This document shows positions 1-9,175 of a DNA stretch of 64,000 bases, one piece after another (position 1 is the stretch's first letter; each line of letters opens with the position of its first letter). The stretch is from NCBI GenBank assembly GCA_021324915.1, contig JAJPIC010000017.1, positions 124,001 to 188,000 of the forward strand. The letters run 5' to 3'. The position numbers were made by a program, and so were the translations under genes. The stretch is from Beijerinckiaceae bacterium. GTDB taxonomy: Bacteria > Pseudomonadota > Alphaproteobacteria > Rhizobiales > Beijerinckiaceae. The notes below the pieces were generated by a model, which was not told the origin of the DNA, searched no databases, and saw only the letters and a program-made list of their open reading frames with translations.

Positions 1-1887
1 TTCCGTATCAATCATGCGGCCTATTTCACCGTCTGCTATGCGCCCTTCATCCTCGTCGCATGGCTCGAATTCATTCGCGCGACGCGACGGCTGACGCTTG
101 TCGCGTCTGCGCTTCTCCTTTGTTTGGCAAGCCTTGCCGTTTTGAACGCGGGCGCGATCAAGGAGGGTGTGGCCGTCCTCATTATTCTACAGGTTACCGG
201 CGCGCTCTTATTCGTCTGCGCCCCAATGACGAAGAACGACAAGCTGCGCAGGCTGGTCATCCTCTTGTTCTTCGCCGCGGCCGGAGCTTTTTTTGAATAT
301 CCGCTGGCGAGCGCCTTCCTCGAAACGCTGAAAAATTCGAATACCAAATCGGACTTGGCCCGCGCCTATGCGCTTCCCCTCGATCTTGCCGGCGGATTTC
401 TGGATGACTTTCTCTATTTCAGAGTTTGGATCCAGGGATTTCCCTCGCTGAATTTTGCGCTCGGGCTTTGTCTTCTCTGGGCTCTGGCGCGCGCCCCGCG
501 CTTGGCGTCTCGCTCAGGCTTTATTCCCCTTCTCGCCGGAATGGGCCTCGCCTGGGCATTCGTCTATGGGCTGATCCCACCAAGCCTCGTCGTCAAGATC
601 CCTTTCCTCGGCCATATCGAACATATTCACGAAGCTTTCTCCTGTCCGCTGATCGTATTGGCAATCGCCGTCTCGGGCTTCGGGCTCGCCGCAATGATCG
701 ACGACATCAGGACGGGCCGTTGGCGCCTGCCGTTCGCGATTTGCGCAGTTCTGCTCATGGCGATCGTCGGCTCCGCCATTCTGAGCCATCCCGACGTCAA
801 GACGATCGATCCCGAGCTCAGGAGCTATGATGCGACGAGCGTCACCATTCCGATTATCATTTCGGTCCTAACCCTCCTCACTCTTGCTCTGCCGCTGCTT
901 GCCGTTCGATTTTTCACAAATCCCCGGCCGCTTTTCGCCGGTCTGTTCATCGGCATCATCCTTTTGGCCCTGCACGTGCGCCAAGGTTTGCATTACGCGA
1001 CAGGCGCGGCGCGGCTCGAACATTTTTATCTCCTCACGCCCGGCCCACGACCCGATTATTCAGTTCCGTCCGACAGCATTGCGTGGCTGTTGAAACAGAC
1101 GCGGCAAGCGCCGGCGCGCGCGATTGGCATCGGCGGCGTGCTGTTTCCTGGATTTGGCGCAACGCTCGGCCTCGAGTCGATCAATGGTCCCGATCCCTTG
1201 CGACCAAAGGACGTTATGGATCTGATCGCGGCCTTTGGCCTGCCGATGGAATGGGGATGGCGCATCCACTTCGACGATCCAGGTGCGATTCAGCGCTTCG
1301 CGCCGATCCTCGATTTCCTCAACGTCCGCTGGCTTCTCGCCTGGCCCGGAGCCTCGCCAGCCCCCGGCGACTTGAGGCTTCACGCCGATCTCGACGTTTA
1401 CGAGCGCACTTCCGCTTGGCCGCGCGCCTTTTTCACCGATCGGATCGAGCATTATGCGAAACTCGAAGATCTCGTCGCCCGCATTCGTCGTGCGAGCGGC
1501 CCTTTCGCCGCCCTCCAGTCATCGGCACAAACCCAGCAAGCGCAAGCGCAAGCGCCGGCGCGTGTCATTGCGGCGCGCGACTATCGCTTGCGCACAAACG
1601 GCACCGAGTTCCACGTCGATGCGCCGGGGCCGGGCCTCGTCGTGCTCGCCGAGACATTGGCGCCGGGCGTGATCGCGACGGTCGACGGCAAGCCTGTCCC
1701 GGTTCTGCGTGTCGATCATATGTATCGAGGCATCGCGATCGATCGCGCCGGCACGTTCGATATCGATTTCGAATTTGCGCCCGCTTACTGGGCGAATGCG
1801 CCGCGTGCAATGGCGATCGGACTGATCTTTGCGCTTTTCGGCTGCGCTCTGCCGTTCGCCACGATCAGGCCCAAGGCTGGCAGGTGA
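1..1887 (+). CDS. YfhO-like polytopic membrane protein, 5' end missing
   Basis: The reading frame is open from the first base of the window, so the start lies upstream; 628 residues are visible. Roughly the first 290 residues are hydrophobic with many membrane-spanning stretches. A soluble, probably periplasmic region follows and a last membrane segment lies near the C-terminus. The late segment 'VDGKPVPVLRVDHMYRGIAI' is typical of the end of YfhO-family proteins, where a substrate-binding beta domain precedes the last helix. YfhO proteins are linked to glycosylation of cell-wall polymers in Firmicutes; the role in proteobacteria is not established. It converges on the sugar-nucleotide operon that ends five bases further on, which fits a part in surface-glycan assembly. 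Family call is by motif memory only. Confidence 0.6.
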   Translation, partial: FRINHAAYFTVCYAPFILVAWLEFIRATRRLTLVASALLLCLASLAVLNAGAIKEGVAVLIILQVTGALLFVCAPMTKNDKLRRLVILLFFAAAGAFFEYPLASAFLETLKNSNTKSDLARAYALPLDLAGGFLDDFLYFRVWIQGFPSLNFALGLCLLWALARAPRLASRSGFIPLLAGMGLAWAFVYGLIPPSLVVKIPFLGHIEHIHEAFSCPLIVLAIAVSGFGLAAMIDDIRTGRWRLPFAICAVLLMAIVGSAILSHPDVKTIDPELRSYDATSVTIPIIISVLTLLTLALPLLAVRFFTNPRPLFAGLFIGIILLALHVRQGLHYATGAARLEHFYLLTPGPRPDYSVPSDSIAWLLKQTRQAPARAIGIGGVLFPGFGATLGLESINGPDPLRPKDVMDLIAAFGLPMEWGWRIHFDDPGAIQRFAPILDFLNVRWLLAWPGASPAPGDLRLHADLDVYERTSAWPRAFFTDRIEHYAKLEDLVARIRRASGPFAALQSSAQTQQAQAQAPARVIAARDYRLRTNGTEFHVDAPGPGLVVLAETLAPGVIATVDGKPVPVLRVDHMYRGIAIDRAGTFDIDFEFAPAYWANAPRAMAIGLIFALFGCALPFATIRPKAGR

Positions 1888-1892
1888 AATTC

Positions 1893-2603
1893 TCAACGCG
1901 CGGCTTGCGTAGCGCGCAGCAATTCATCCGTTTCCGCGAGGCCATCGAAGGAGCCGATCTCATAAAAGCGCTGCGTGACTTCGTAACCGGCGAGGCGGCC
2001 TGCGAGCGACAATTTTTCATAGAGCTCCCCGAGATCCCAGGCTTCGTCCGGCGAATAGGGAGCGAGCGCCGATGCGCTGAGCATGGAGAGCCCCCAATCG
2101 ATGTAACCCATCTCGGGAAGACGCAATTTTTTCGAATAGCAGCGGATGAGGCCGTTTTCGAAGACGATATTGCTTTTGTCCCAGCGATTCTCGTTGTGAA
2201 AAACGCACATCAGCGCCGGCTGGCCGCTCGCGCGGAAGGCCGAGACGATCGGCCCATAGGAAGAATCGAGCCAGGAATCGCCGTAGATGACGAGGAATTC
2301 CGGCCCTAGCCGGTCGAGCGCGCGTCGAATAGAGCCGCCCGTGCCGAGCAATTTCGGCCCGTCAGGAATATAATCCACGCGCAGGCCGAACCGGCTCCCG
2401 TCGCCCACGAAGTCTGCGATCTGCTCCCAGCAATGGCCGACGAGCAATTTGACGTCTTTTATTCCTTCGCGCGCGAAGAGGCGCAGCTGATGCGCAATGA
2501 AGGGTTCGCCGGCGACTTCCAACATGGCCTTGGGCATGTTCTCGGTCAGCGGGCGCAATCGCGTCGCGGTCCCCCCGGCGAGAATCGCAATCGGCGGCAT
2601 CAT
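1893..2603 (-). CDS. hddC: Sugar-1-phosphate nucleotidyltransferase (HddC-like)
   Basis: 236 residues. The N-terminus carries the nucleotidyltransferase signature 'AILAGGTATRLRPLTENMPK', with the conserved Lys that contacts the nucleotide, and 'YGDSW' later supplies the metal-binding Asp. It should join a sugar 1-phosphate to an NTP, releasing pyrophosphate, in the cytoplasm. The gene overlaps the upstream GHMP kinase by four bases (ATGA), so the two are translationally coupled. This pairing is what is seen for D-glycero-alpha-D-manno-heptose 1-phosphate guanylyltransferase (HddC) with HddA. The substrate cannot be read from sequence: a mannose- or glucose-1-phosphate enzyme is possible. Two adjacent ATG codons could serve as the start. 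Confidence 0.65.
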   Translation of the reverse strand: MMPPIAILAGGTATRLRPLTENMPKAMLEVAGEPFIAHQLRLFAREGIKDVKLLVGHCWEQIADFVGDGSRFGLRVDYIPDGPKLLGTGGSIRRALDRLGPEFLVIYGDSWLDSSYGPIVSAFRASGQPALMCVFHNENRWDKSNIVFENGLIRCYSKKLRLPEMGYIDWGLSMLSASALAPYSPDEAWDLGELYEKLSLAGRLAGYEVTQRFYEIGSFDGLAETDELLRATQAAR

Positions 2604-3577
2604 TGGATCATCGTCTTCGAGCCCTCGAAGTCGAAGCGGAAGCGCACTTCTTGCAATCCCTGCTCGATCATCGCGTGCAGAAGCCTGCGCTTGTTTTCGG
2701 TATAGAACATCAGAAATCCGCCGCCGCCGGCACCGATCAGCTTGCCGCCGAGCGCGCCATTGCGCATGGCAATGTCATACCATTCGTCGATCTTCGGATT
2801 CGACATGCCGCCCGAGCGCTTCTTCTTGTGTTGCCAATGCTCGTCCATCAGCGCGGCAAAGCGCGGCAGGTCGGCCGCGATCAGGGCCTTGAGGCTGCTC
2901 TGGCCGAGATCCTTGACGTAATGAAGATTGTCGAGCACCGCGGGATCGGAGGATTTCGAACGCTCGTTCTGATCCTTCAGGATCGCGGAAGCCGATCGAC
3001 TGAACCCGGTGAAGAAGAGACAGAGCCCGTCCTCGAGATTGTCGAGGACCTCTTGCGAGATCGGCGCGGGCTTTACATCGACCGTATCGTCCTTGTTGAA
3101 GGCGAAGCACGTGACGCCGCCGAAGGCCGCGATATATTGATCCTGCTTACCGATCGGCTCGCTGAGGAGATCGATCTCGATATGGCATGCCTGTTCGGCG
3201 ATCGTATGAGGACTGATGACGTTGCGCTGGCGCGTGTGCAGCGCCCGCAGGAGCGCCGTGGTGAAACTGCCGGACGAGCCTAGGCCGGTGCCGGCCGGAA
3301 TATCCGCCATGCTGGCGACCTCGATACGATCCGGACAGCCGACGAGCTTGATGGCCGTTCGCACGATCGGATGTCTGATGTCCTCGGCATGGTCGACGCG
3401 CTCCATCTCGGAATATTTCACGATGAAGCCCGGCTGGAACATCTGATGCAGGGTTATATAGACGTATTTGTCGATGGCCGCGGCGATCAGAAAGCCGCCA
3501 TGGTCGCGATAATAGGAGGGAAGATCGGTTCCGCCGCCCCCCAAAGTGATGCGCAACGGACTGCGGACGATGATCAT
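2600..3577 (-). CDS. hddA: GHMP sugar kinase (HddA-like heptose 7-phosphate kinase)
   Basis: 325 residues, the usual length for HddA-type kinases. The N-terminus 'RSPLRITLGGGGTDLPSYY' and the glycine/serine phosphate-binding loop 'PAGTGLGSSGSF' near residue 100 are GHMP-kinase motifs; 'GAGGGGFLMFY' near the C-terminus is the third family motif. It should phosphorylate a heptose or related sugar phosphate at C1, feeding the nucleotidyltransferase downstream. Both ends overlap neighbours by four bases (stop of the oxidoreductase upstream, start of hddC downstream), so it sits inside one operon. GmhA and GmhB, needed for a full GDP-heptose route, are not in the window. A different sugar substrate, such as fucose, is possible. 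Confidence 0.7.
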   Translation of the reverse strand: MIIVRSPLRITLGGGGTDLPSYYRDHGGFLIAAAIDKYVYITLHQMFQPGFIVKYSEMERVDHAEDIRHPIVRTAIKLVGCPDRIEVASMADIPAGTGLGSSGSFTTALLRALHTRQRNVISPHTIAEQACHIEIDLLSEPIGKQDQYIAAFGGVTCFAFNKDDTVDVKPAPISQEVLDNLEDGLCLFFTGFSRSASAILKDQNERSKSSDPAVLDNLHYVKDLGQSSLKALIAADLPRFAALMDEHWQHKKKRSGGMSNPKIDEWYDIAMRNGALGGKLIGAGGGGFLMFYTENKRRLLHAMIEQGLQEVRFRFDFEGSKTMIQ

Positions 3578-4551
3578 GACGGCTCACCCTTATAGATGCG
3601 TTCGATGACCGACATGCTGCCGACAGCCTCGAGCGCATCGCCGATCGGCCGGCGTTTTTCCGCAATCGCAGAAATGAACTCGGCCGTTTCCGCTTCCCAG
3701 GAGCGGTCGGGAAAGGGATATTCCCAGCGGGTGGTCTCCGGCGGTCCCATGCCCGGCAACATGCGGTAATGGGTCAGGCTCTCGAGCCCATAAGAGCCGC
3801 CAAGTCCGTCGATCTGCAGCTTGCCGTCGCGGCCATAGATTTCGAGGCAGAACATGTTCTTCCATTCGGTCCAGGTCGCGTGCAACCAAGCGACCTGGCC
3901 CGCGCGCGTCGAAAGGGTCAGGAACGCGTTGTCCTCGACGTCCGCGTTCCAGAAAAAGGTTCTGAGCGTTCCCTGCACATGTTCGAAATCGCCGAGGAAC
4001 CAATGGGCGAGATCGACGAGATGCGAGCCTTGATCGATCAGCTCGCCGCCGCCCGAAACTTCTCTGCGGAAGCGCCATTCCTTCTCGTAACCCGGCCGTC
4101 CGCCATGGCCGTAGCGGCCGCGGATGAACATGAGCGTCCCCAAGTCGCCGGCATCGACGATCGCACGCGCTTCGAGAACCGCCGGGTGAAAGCGATGATT
4201 ATAGCCGATCTTGGCAATGCGGCCTGCCGATTTGGCGGCTTCCGCAATCGCCCGCACTTCGGTGAGATTGCGCCCGCCGGGCTTTTCGACGAGCACGTGC
4301 TTGCCGGCCGAAAGCAAGGCTGTGGCGATCGGCGAAAGCTCGGCATGCGAGGTGGCAATCACCGCCGCATCGATATCGGTATCCTGGGCGCGCCGATAAT
4401 CGCTGGCCGCAGTCGCATTGACCCGTTCGGCAAGCTCCCTTGCGCGCGGTTCCGATATATCGATCGCAAGCGCAATCTCGTGCCCGAGCTTGCCTATGGC
4501 CGCGGCGCGTTTCTGGCCGATGAAGCCGCATCCGATGATGGCAAAGCGCAT
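3574..4551 (-). CDS. Gfo/Idh/MocA-family oxidoreductase
   Basis: 325 residues. The N-terminal Rossmann fold begins 'MRFAIIGCGFIGQKRAAAIG' and the mid-region has 'EKPGG', the family signature whose Lys lies in the nucleotide/substrate site; 'GGGELIDQGSHLVDLAHWF' gives the conserved Asp/His pair used in catalysis. These NAD(P)-dependent enzymes oxidise or reduce sugars, often sugar nucleotides. The gene follows the SDR gene by one base and overlaps the kinase gene by four, so all act in one transcript. It probably supplies a ketosugar intermediate for the same glycan. The exact substrate is unknown. Confidence 0.75.
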   Translation of the reverse strand: MRFAIIGCGFIGQKRAAAIGKLGHEIALAIDISEPRARELAERVNATAASDYRRAQDTDIDAAVIATSHAELSPIATALLSAGKHVLVEKPGGRNLTEVRAIAEAAKSAGRIAKIGYNHRFHPAVLEARAIVDAGDLGTLMFIRGRYGHGGRPGYEKEWRFRREVSGGGELIDQGSHLVDLAHWFLGDFEHVQGTLRTFFWNADVEDNAFLTLSTRAGQVAWLHATWTEWKNMFCLEIYGRDGKLQIDGLGGSYGLESLTHYRMLPGMGPPETTRWEYPFPDRSWEAETAEFISAIAEKRRPIGDALEAVGSMSVIERIYKGEPS

Positions 4552-4552
4552 G

Positions 4553-5419
4553 TCAATCGCTCAGTTTCAGATTGCGTTCCTCCGGAACGATCCGGCGCAA
4601 CGTAAAGACATCCTTATGCTTGGCGACCTCCGGCCGGCAATGGAGCAGATCCCAGCGATCCCAAACCGCACTGATCAATTTGCCCGAGACGTCCCGGCCC
4701 GGACCCAAGGTCAGATAGGCGACGAGGCGCGCCGCCTTTTCCGCATTCGCCTCGTCTTTTTTCGCAAGAAGCTTGTCGGCGAGCGCCGCTTCACTGGCGC
4801 CAGCCTGAGCTGCGGCGATCTTCACAGCGCGCGTCATGCCGGACGTAAAGGCGCCCGGCGCCACGGCATTGACCCGAACCCCGAAAGGCGCTGCTTCCGC
4901 CGCAAGACTCTCGCTGAACCGGACGAGCGCGGTTTTCGCCGCGCCATAGGCCGCAAACATGGGTCGCGGTCCGGTCGCCCCGCCTCCGGAAATGTTGACG
5001 ATCCAGCCGCGCCCTTTCGCCGTCATCGGCAACATCAGGGCGCGGCAGAGACGCACCGGCACAAGAAAATCGAGGCATATCGTCTCCTCGAAGTCGCGCG
5101 TCGGCACTTCCCAGGCAGGGCCGATCGGACCTTGGACCGCCGCGTTATTGACCAGGATATCGGCGCCCCCCCGCTCGAGCGCGGCATCATTCAGGCGTTG
5201 CGCGGCATCCCCCTCGCCGAGATCGCATGCCAGCAGAAAGGTCTCGGCTTGCGGCATCAAGCCCGCGATCTCTTGCGCAACCGAGGCAAGCGCGGCTTCG
5301 TCGCGCCCGACGAGTAGGACGCGCGCGCCGGCTTTCGCGAGCTCGAGCGCGCAAAGCCGGCCAAGGCCCCGGCTTGCGCCTGTTACCAGAGCGAGCGGCC
5401 GATCGACAGGATCGCTCAT
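4553..5419 (-). CDS. SDR-family oxidoreductase
   Basis: 288 residues from the ATG at 5419. That start overlaps the upstream epimerase stop by four bases (ATGA) and places the cofactor motif 'TGASRGLGRL' about 12 residues from the N-terminus; a longer in-frame extension would run deep into the upstream gene. 'NNAA' and the catalytic 'YGAAK' (YxxxK) with an upstream Ser in 'NISGGGA' mark a classical short-chain dehydrogenase. It should use NAD(P)(H) to interconvert a hydroxyl and a keto group on a small substrate. Position between an epimerase and a Gfo/Idh oxidoreductase suggests a sugar or sugar-nucleotide substrate. Confidence 0.8.
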   Translation of the reverse strand: MSDPVDRPLALVTGASRGLGRLCALELAKAGARVLLVGRDEAALASVAQEIAGLMPQAETFLLACDLGEGDAAQRLNDAALERGGADILVNNAAVQGPIGPAWEVPTRDFEETICLDFLVPVRLCRALMLPMTAKGRGWIVNISGGGATGPRPMFAAYGAAKTALVRFSESLAAEAAPFGVRVNAVAPGAFTSGMTRAVKIAAAQAGASEAALADKLLAKKDEANAEKAARLVAYLTLGPGRDVSGKLISAVWDRWDLLHCRPEVAKHKDVFTLRRIVPEERNLKLSD

Positions 5420-6369
5420 TTGCGTTTCTCGAATACCCAGCGGTTCGCATCGAGCCAGTCGACGGTCAGTTCGACCGCTTGCCGGATCGATTGCTTCGGT
5501 CGCCACCCCAGCGCGCGAATGCGATCCGTTGCAAGAAAGATCAGCGGATTATCGCCGATCCAGCCGCGCTCGCCTCCGGAGAAGGTGAGCTGCGGGCTAA
5601 GCTTAAGCCTGCCGGCAATCCAGCCGATACTATCGAGGACTTGGCAGATTTCGTCCGTGCCAAGATTGAAAATCTCGATCGGGGCGTCGCTCGCCGCAAA
5701 GCCGAGCAGCACGGCCTCGATGCAATCGCCCACGTAAAGGTAGGATTTGCGCTGTTTGCCGTCGCCTAGAACGTGAAGCTTCTCGGGGTGTTTGGAAAGC
5801 TGCAGCATGAAATCGAAGATATGGCCGTGACTATAGCGCTCGCCGAGTATCGAGACGAACCGATAGATCCGCGCCTTGAAGCCGAAGCCTTCGACATAGG
5901 CTGCAATGAGACCCTCGCCGGCGAGCTTGGAAGCGCCATAGAGCGAGGTCTGGATCGGAAAGGGCGCGTCTTCCGGCGTCGGCACGAGCCGCGCTTCGCC
6001 GTAGATCGACCCGGTCGAAGCAAAGGCGATTTCCTTGATGTCGTTGGCGCGCATCGCCTCGAGCACGTTGAACGTGGCTATCGTATTTTGTTCGAGGTCC
6101 TTGCGCGGATGTTCGAGGCCGAAGCGCACGTCGGCATTGGCGGCGAAATGAAAGACGCGCCTCGCGCCCCGCATGGCCTGCGTCAGCTTGCCGGTATCGA
6201 GCAGATCGCCTTCGATCAGGCTGAAATTCTTATGGTTCCGCGCAGGCGCCACGAATTCAGCCATTCCCGTGCTGAAATCGTCGTAGCCTACGACTTGCTC
6301 GCCATCGCTCAATAAACGATCGACGAGATTGCTGCCGATGAAACCGGCAGCGCCCGTCACGAAGATCAT
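5416..6369 (-). CDS. NAD-dependent sugar-nucleotide epimerase/dehydratase
   Basis: 317 residues, extended SDR fold. It starts 'MIFVTGAAGFIGSNLVDRLL' with the GxxGxxG nucleotide-binding motif and has the catalytic 'YGASK' (YxxxK) near residue 140. Homologues convert UDP- or GDP-sugars, for example by C4 epimerisation or 4,6-dehydration. It lies three bases downstream of a GT2 gene and overlaps the next gene by four bases, so it belongs to the minus-strand operon ending at 1893. A UDP-glucose 4-epimerase-like role is plausible, but the sequence does not settle it. Confidence 0.75.
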   Translation of the reverse strand: MIFVTGAAGFIGSNLVDRLLSDGEQVVGYDDFSTGMAEFVAPARNHKNFSLIEGDLLDTGKLTQAMRGARRVFHFAANADVRFGLEHPRKDLEQNTIATFNVLEAMRANDIKEIAFASTGSIYGEARLVPTPEDAPFPIQTSLYGASKLAGEGLIAAYVEGFGFKARIYRFVSILGERYSHGHIFDFMLQLSKHPEKLHVLGDGKQRKSYLYVGDCIEAVLLGFAASDAPIEIFNLGTDEICQVLDSIGWIAGRLKLSPQLTFSGGERGWIGDNPLIFLATDRIRALGWRPKQSIRQAVELTVDWLDANRWVFEKRK

Positions 6370-6372
6370 GGT

Positions 6373-7761
6373 TCAGTCGCTTCCCGCCGAGCTCGAGGCG
6401 ATATACGGCGCCGCGATCGGCCAGTCGCGCAACTTCGAGAAACGATGCTTGAGGCAGGCGCGAATCCAGGTCGGCGGATCGCCGAGGATCGACACTTTCT
6501 TGCCCTCGTCAAAGGAACGCGACTTGTAGTTGACGTCGAGCTCGATCGGGGAAAACCCGTTGCGCACCAGCTTGCCGACCAGCTCATGATCGAAATCGAA
6601 TCTATTGCATTCGAAGCGCATCGCATAGATGCAATCGCGCCGAAACACCTTGTACATGGTGAACGGGTCGCGCAAGCGCTGCATGAAGATGGCGTTCAGG
6701 AACCAGGTGAAGAACAGATGGCCGAGATTGAGCAGATCGGAAATCTGGCTCGCACCTTCGAAGCGCCGGATTCTCCAGCCGCCGCCCTCTTCCGCCGAGT
6801 GCCGCGAGCCCAAAACGAAGCTCGCCTGTCCGGCGCGGATGGGGGCGATCAAGCGTTCGTAATCGTCGAGATCATATTCGAGATCGGCGTCCTGGATCAG
6901 AACGATGTCGCCCGTCGCCATGGCAAGGCCCTTGCGCACCGCATGTCCTTTGCCCGAAGGTTTATCCTCCAGGAGGAGGCGCACGCGCGGCTCATCGCGA
7001 TAAGAGAGAACGTCGTCGCGCGTGCCGTCCGTCGAATTCGATTCGACGAGGCAGATTTCCATGTCGATGCCGTCCATCTGCTTGGCAAGCAATCTTTCCA
7101 TCAGATCGCAAAAGGTCGACCTTTCATTATAGACCGGCAGCACGACCGAGAGCTTCAGGCGCCGCTCGGCCGGTTTCGGCAAGGAGCTGCGCCGCGCGAG
7201 ACATAGAATGCGATCGCTCGGCGGAATCAGCCTGCCGCTGACGCCCGGAATGCGCAGTTCGCCCGCCCCTAACGCCGAACTCGGCAGAAGCGCGCCCAGC
7301 ACGCGCGCATGGCGCGTCTCGGCTATCAGAACGGCGCGTCCTGCCCAGACGAGCGTGTTCTCGAATCCCGCGAGGAAGAGCGCGCGCCCGAGTTCCTCGC
7401 GCGTCATGCGATCAGGAAAGCGCCGCGTCTTGCCGCCGATTTCGAGCGCCAGGACGTCGCCGGCGCGCAATTGCGCGGCGCGCTCCATCAACGCGCTCGC
7501 GACCGCTTCGGGGTTGCCCTTCATCAGCCGCAGCACGGAAATATGCGCGCCGGCAACGTCCGAATGACGCGCATAGGTCTGCAGCAGCTCGTTCCAAGGA
7601 GCAGGGATGTCCCAAACCGTCCCCGCCGTCGATTGCACCGATGTGTTGGCTGGAATATTTTCGATTGTCTCTCGAGCCGAATAATGGGCAGCGACCTCGC
7701 GTTCAAATTGGTCGCCGTCCTCGGCCTTCAGCCGCAGTGCCCCCATGCCGCAACGCTCCAT
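6373..7761 (-). CDS. GT2 glycosyltransferase with N-terminal methyltransferase-like remnant
   Basis: 462 residues. The C-terminal part from about residue 205 is a family 2 GT-A domain: 'LKLSVVLPVYNERSTF' followed by 'IVLIQDADLEYD', whose acidic residues bind the nucleotide-sugar metal. It is closest in style to dolichyl/undecaprenyl-phosphate glycosyltransferases. The first 200 residues do not belong to that fold; the stretch 'RAGDVLALEIGG' and 'GRALFLAGFENTLVWAG' looks like the C-terminal half of a class I methyltransferase without a visible SAM-binding motif. It is the first gene of the operon that runs down to 1893, so its promoter should lie in the 7762-8103 gap. The GT call is firm; the N-terminal assignment is tentative. 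Confidence 0.75.
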   Translation of the reverse strand: MERCGMGALRLKAEDGDQFEREVAAHYSARETIENIPANTSVQSTAGTVWDIPAPWNELLQTYARHSDVAGAHISVLRLMKGNPEAVASALMERAAQLRAGDVLALEIGGKTRRFPDRMTREELGRALFLAGFENTLVWAGRAVLIAETRHARVLGALLPSSALGAGELRIPGVSGRLIPPSDRILCLARRSSLPKPAERRLKLSVVLPVYNERSTFCDLMERLLAKQMDGIDMEICLVESNSTDGTRDDVLSYRDEPRVRLLLEDKPSGKGHAVRKGLAMATGDIVLIQDADLEYDLDDYERLIAPIRAGQASFVLGSRHSAEEGGGWRIRRFEGASQISDLLNLGHLFFTWFLNAIFMQRLRDPFTMYKVFRRDCIYAMRFECNRFDFDHELVGKLVRNGFSPIELDVNYKSRSFDEGKKVSILGDPPTWIRACLKHRFSKLRDWPIAAPYIASSSAGSD

Positions 7762-8103
7762 TTCTCGCAGTCGGCAAGGGGCTGATTACCTGAAAGAATT
7801 CACACCCGCAACGGGGCGCAACACGCAACACGCAGCGTTTTAAAGTCGCGCGCAAAGCTTTCCAGCAACTTTGTCGAGCGAGGCGCACATTATCTTAAAG
7901 CCTTGCTATAAAATGTGATCGTCGCAGCGAGCACGAATGCCGCGCATCGTTTGCTGTGAACGGCGAATATCGCGTAGCAAATTTTTCGCTTGGATTTGCT
8001 CCGTGCGCCGGCTGCTCTTCGCCGCGAGCGGAACGCCCCTGTGCTTGCGCCGTGCCCGGCGCTCGTATAGAACCAAATTGTCGAGCAAGATGAGGTATTT
8101 GCG
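7762..8103. other. Divergent intergenic region, presumed promoters
   Basis: 342 bases without a convincing gene between the minus-strand GT2 operon and plus-strand rfbB, so promoters for both directions should lie here. The stretch around 7890-7915 is noticeably AT-rich against the GC-rich background ('ttgctataaaatg'), but I could not pair it with a well-spaced -35 element. Short open frames here have no ribosome site or family resemblance. Confidence 0.4.
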
Positions 8104-9156
8104 GTGCAGCTTCGCTATCTCGTGACGGGTGGCGCCGGCTTTATCGGATCCGCCGTCGTTCGCAAAATCATCGCGGATACGAATCATCTCGTTTGCGTTC
8201 TCGACAAGCTGACTTACGCGGGCAATCTCGAATCTCTGGCCTCGGTGATCGCCGATCCGCGGTTGACGTTCCGGCAGGGCGACATTTGCGACGGGCGCGC
8301 GATCTCTGCGCTTCTCGCCGAATTCCGCCCCGACCATATTCTTCATCTCGCCGCAGAAAGCCACGTCGATCGCTCGATCGACGGTCCGGCCGAATTCATC
8401 AAGACCAATGTCGTCGGCACTTATACTTTGCTGGAAACCGCGCGCGCCTATTGGAGCGAATTGAAGGCAAGCGCGCGCGAGCAATTCCGCTTCATCCATG
8501 TCTCGACGGACGAAGTCTATGGCTCGCTCGGAGCGGATGGCGCCTTTTGCGAAGCAACCGCCTATGCGCCGAACTCACCCTATTCGGCGAGCAAGGCCGG
8601 CTCCAATCATCTGGTGCGCGCCTGGCATCATACGTTCGGCTTGCCGACCATCGTGACCAATTGCTCGAACAATTATGGACCGTGCCAATTTCCGGAAAAG
8701 CTCATTCCGCTCACCCTTCTCAACGCGCTCGAAGGAAAGCCTTTGCCTGTTTATGGGCGCGGCGAGAATGTCAGAGACTGGCTGTTCGTCGAGGATCACG
8801 CGGAGGCTTTGCTGCTCGTCGCGGGCAGAGGCAAGATCGGCGAGACTTACAACATCGGCGGCCGGAGCGAACGGCGCAACATCGATGTCGTGCATCGGAT
8901 TTGCGACATCATGGATGAGCTCGCGCCGAACGGTCCTTCGCGGCGCGCGCTCGTCACGTTCGTCACCGACAGGCCTGGCCATGACCTGCGCTACGCGATC
9001 GATTGCAGCAAAATGGAAAGAGAACTCGGCTGGCGCCCGCGCGAGAATTTCGAATCCGGACTGCGCAAGACGATTGACTGGTATCTCGCCAACGTGCCCT
9101 GGTGGACCGCGGTGCGCGAGAAATATCGCGGCGAGCGCTTAGGCCTTTGCGCTTGA
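8104..9156 (+). CDS. rfbB: dTDP-glucose 4,6-dehydratase
   Basis: 350 residues from a GTG start preceded by 'gaggt' at 8092-8096. The ATG at 8090 is out of frame. Extended SDR features are clear: '[15 protein letters not shown]' at the N-terminus, '[16 protein letters not shown]', '[10 protein letters not shown]' with the catalytic Thr/Asp/Glu, and '[15 protein letters not shown]' with YxxxK. It should convert dTDP-glucose to dTDP-4-keto-6-deoxyglucose in the cytoplasm, the committed step to dTDP-rhamnose and other deoxysugars. rfbC follows after a short gap. rfbA and rfbD, needed to make and finish the sugar, are not in this window. Confidence 0.93.
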   Translation: MQLRYLVTGGAGFIGSAVVRKIIADTNHLVCVLDKLTYAGNLESLASVIADPRLTFRQGDICDGRAISALLAEFRPDHILHLAAESHVDRSIDGPAEFIKTNVVGTYTLLETARAYWSELKASAREQFRFIHVSTDEVYGSLGADGAFCEATAYAPNSPYSASKAGSNHLVRAWHHTFGLPTIVTNCSNNYGPCQFPEKLIPLTLLNALEGKPLPVYGRGENVRDWLFVEDHAEALLLVAGRGKIGETYNIGGRSERRNIDVVHRICDIMDELAPNGPSRRALVTFVTDRPGHDLRYAIDCSKMERELGWRPRENFESGLRKTIDWYLANVPWWTAVREKYRGERLGLCA

Positions 9157-9175
9157 CTTCATCAAAGGATCTCCC

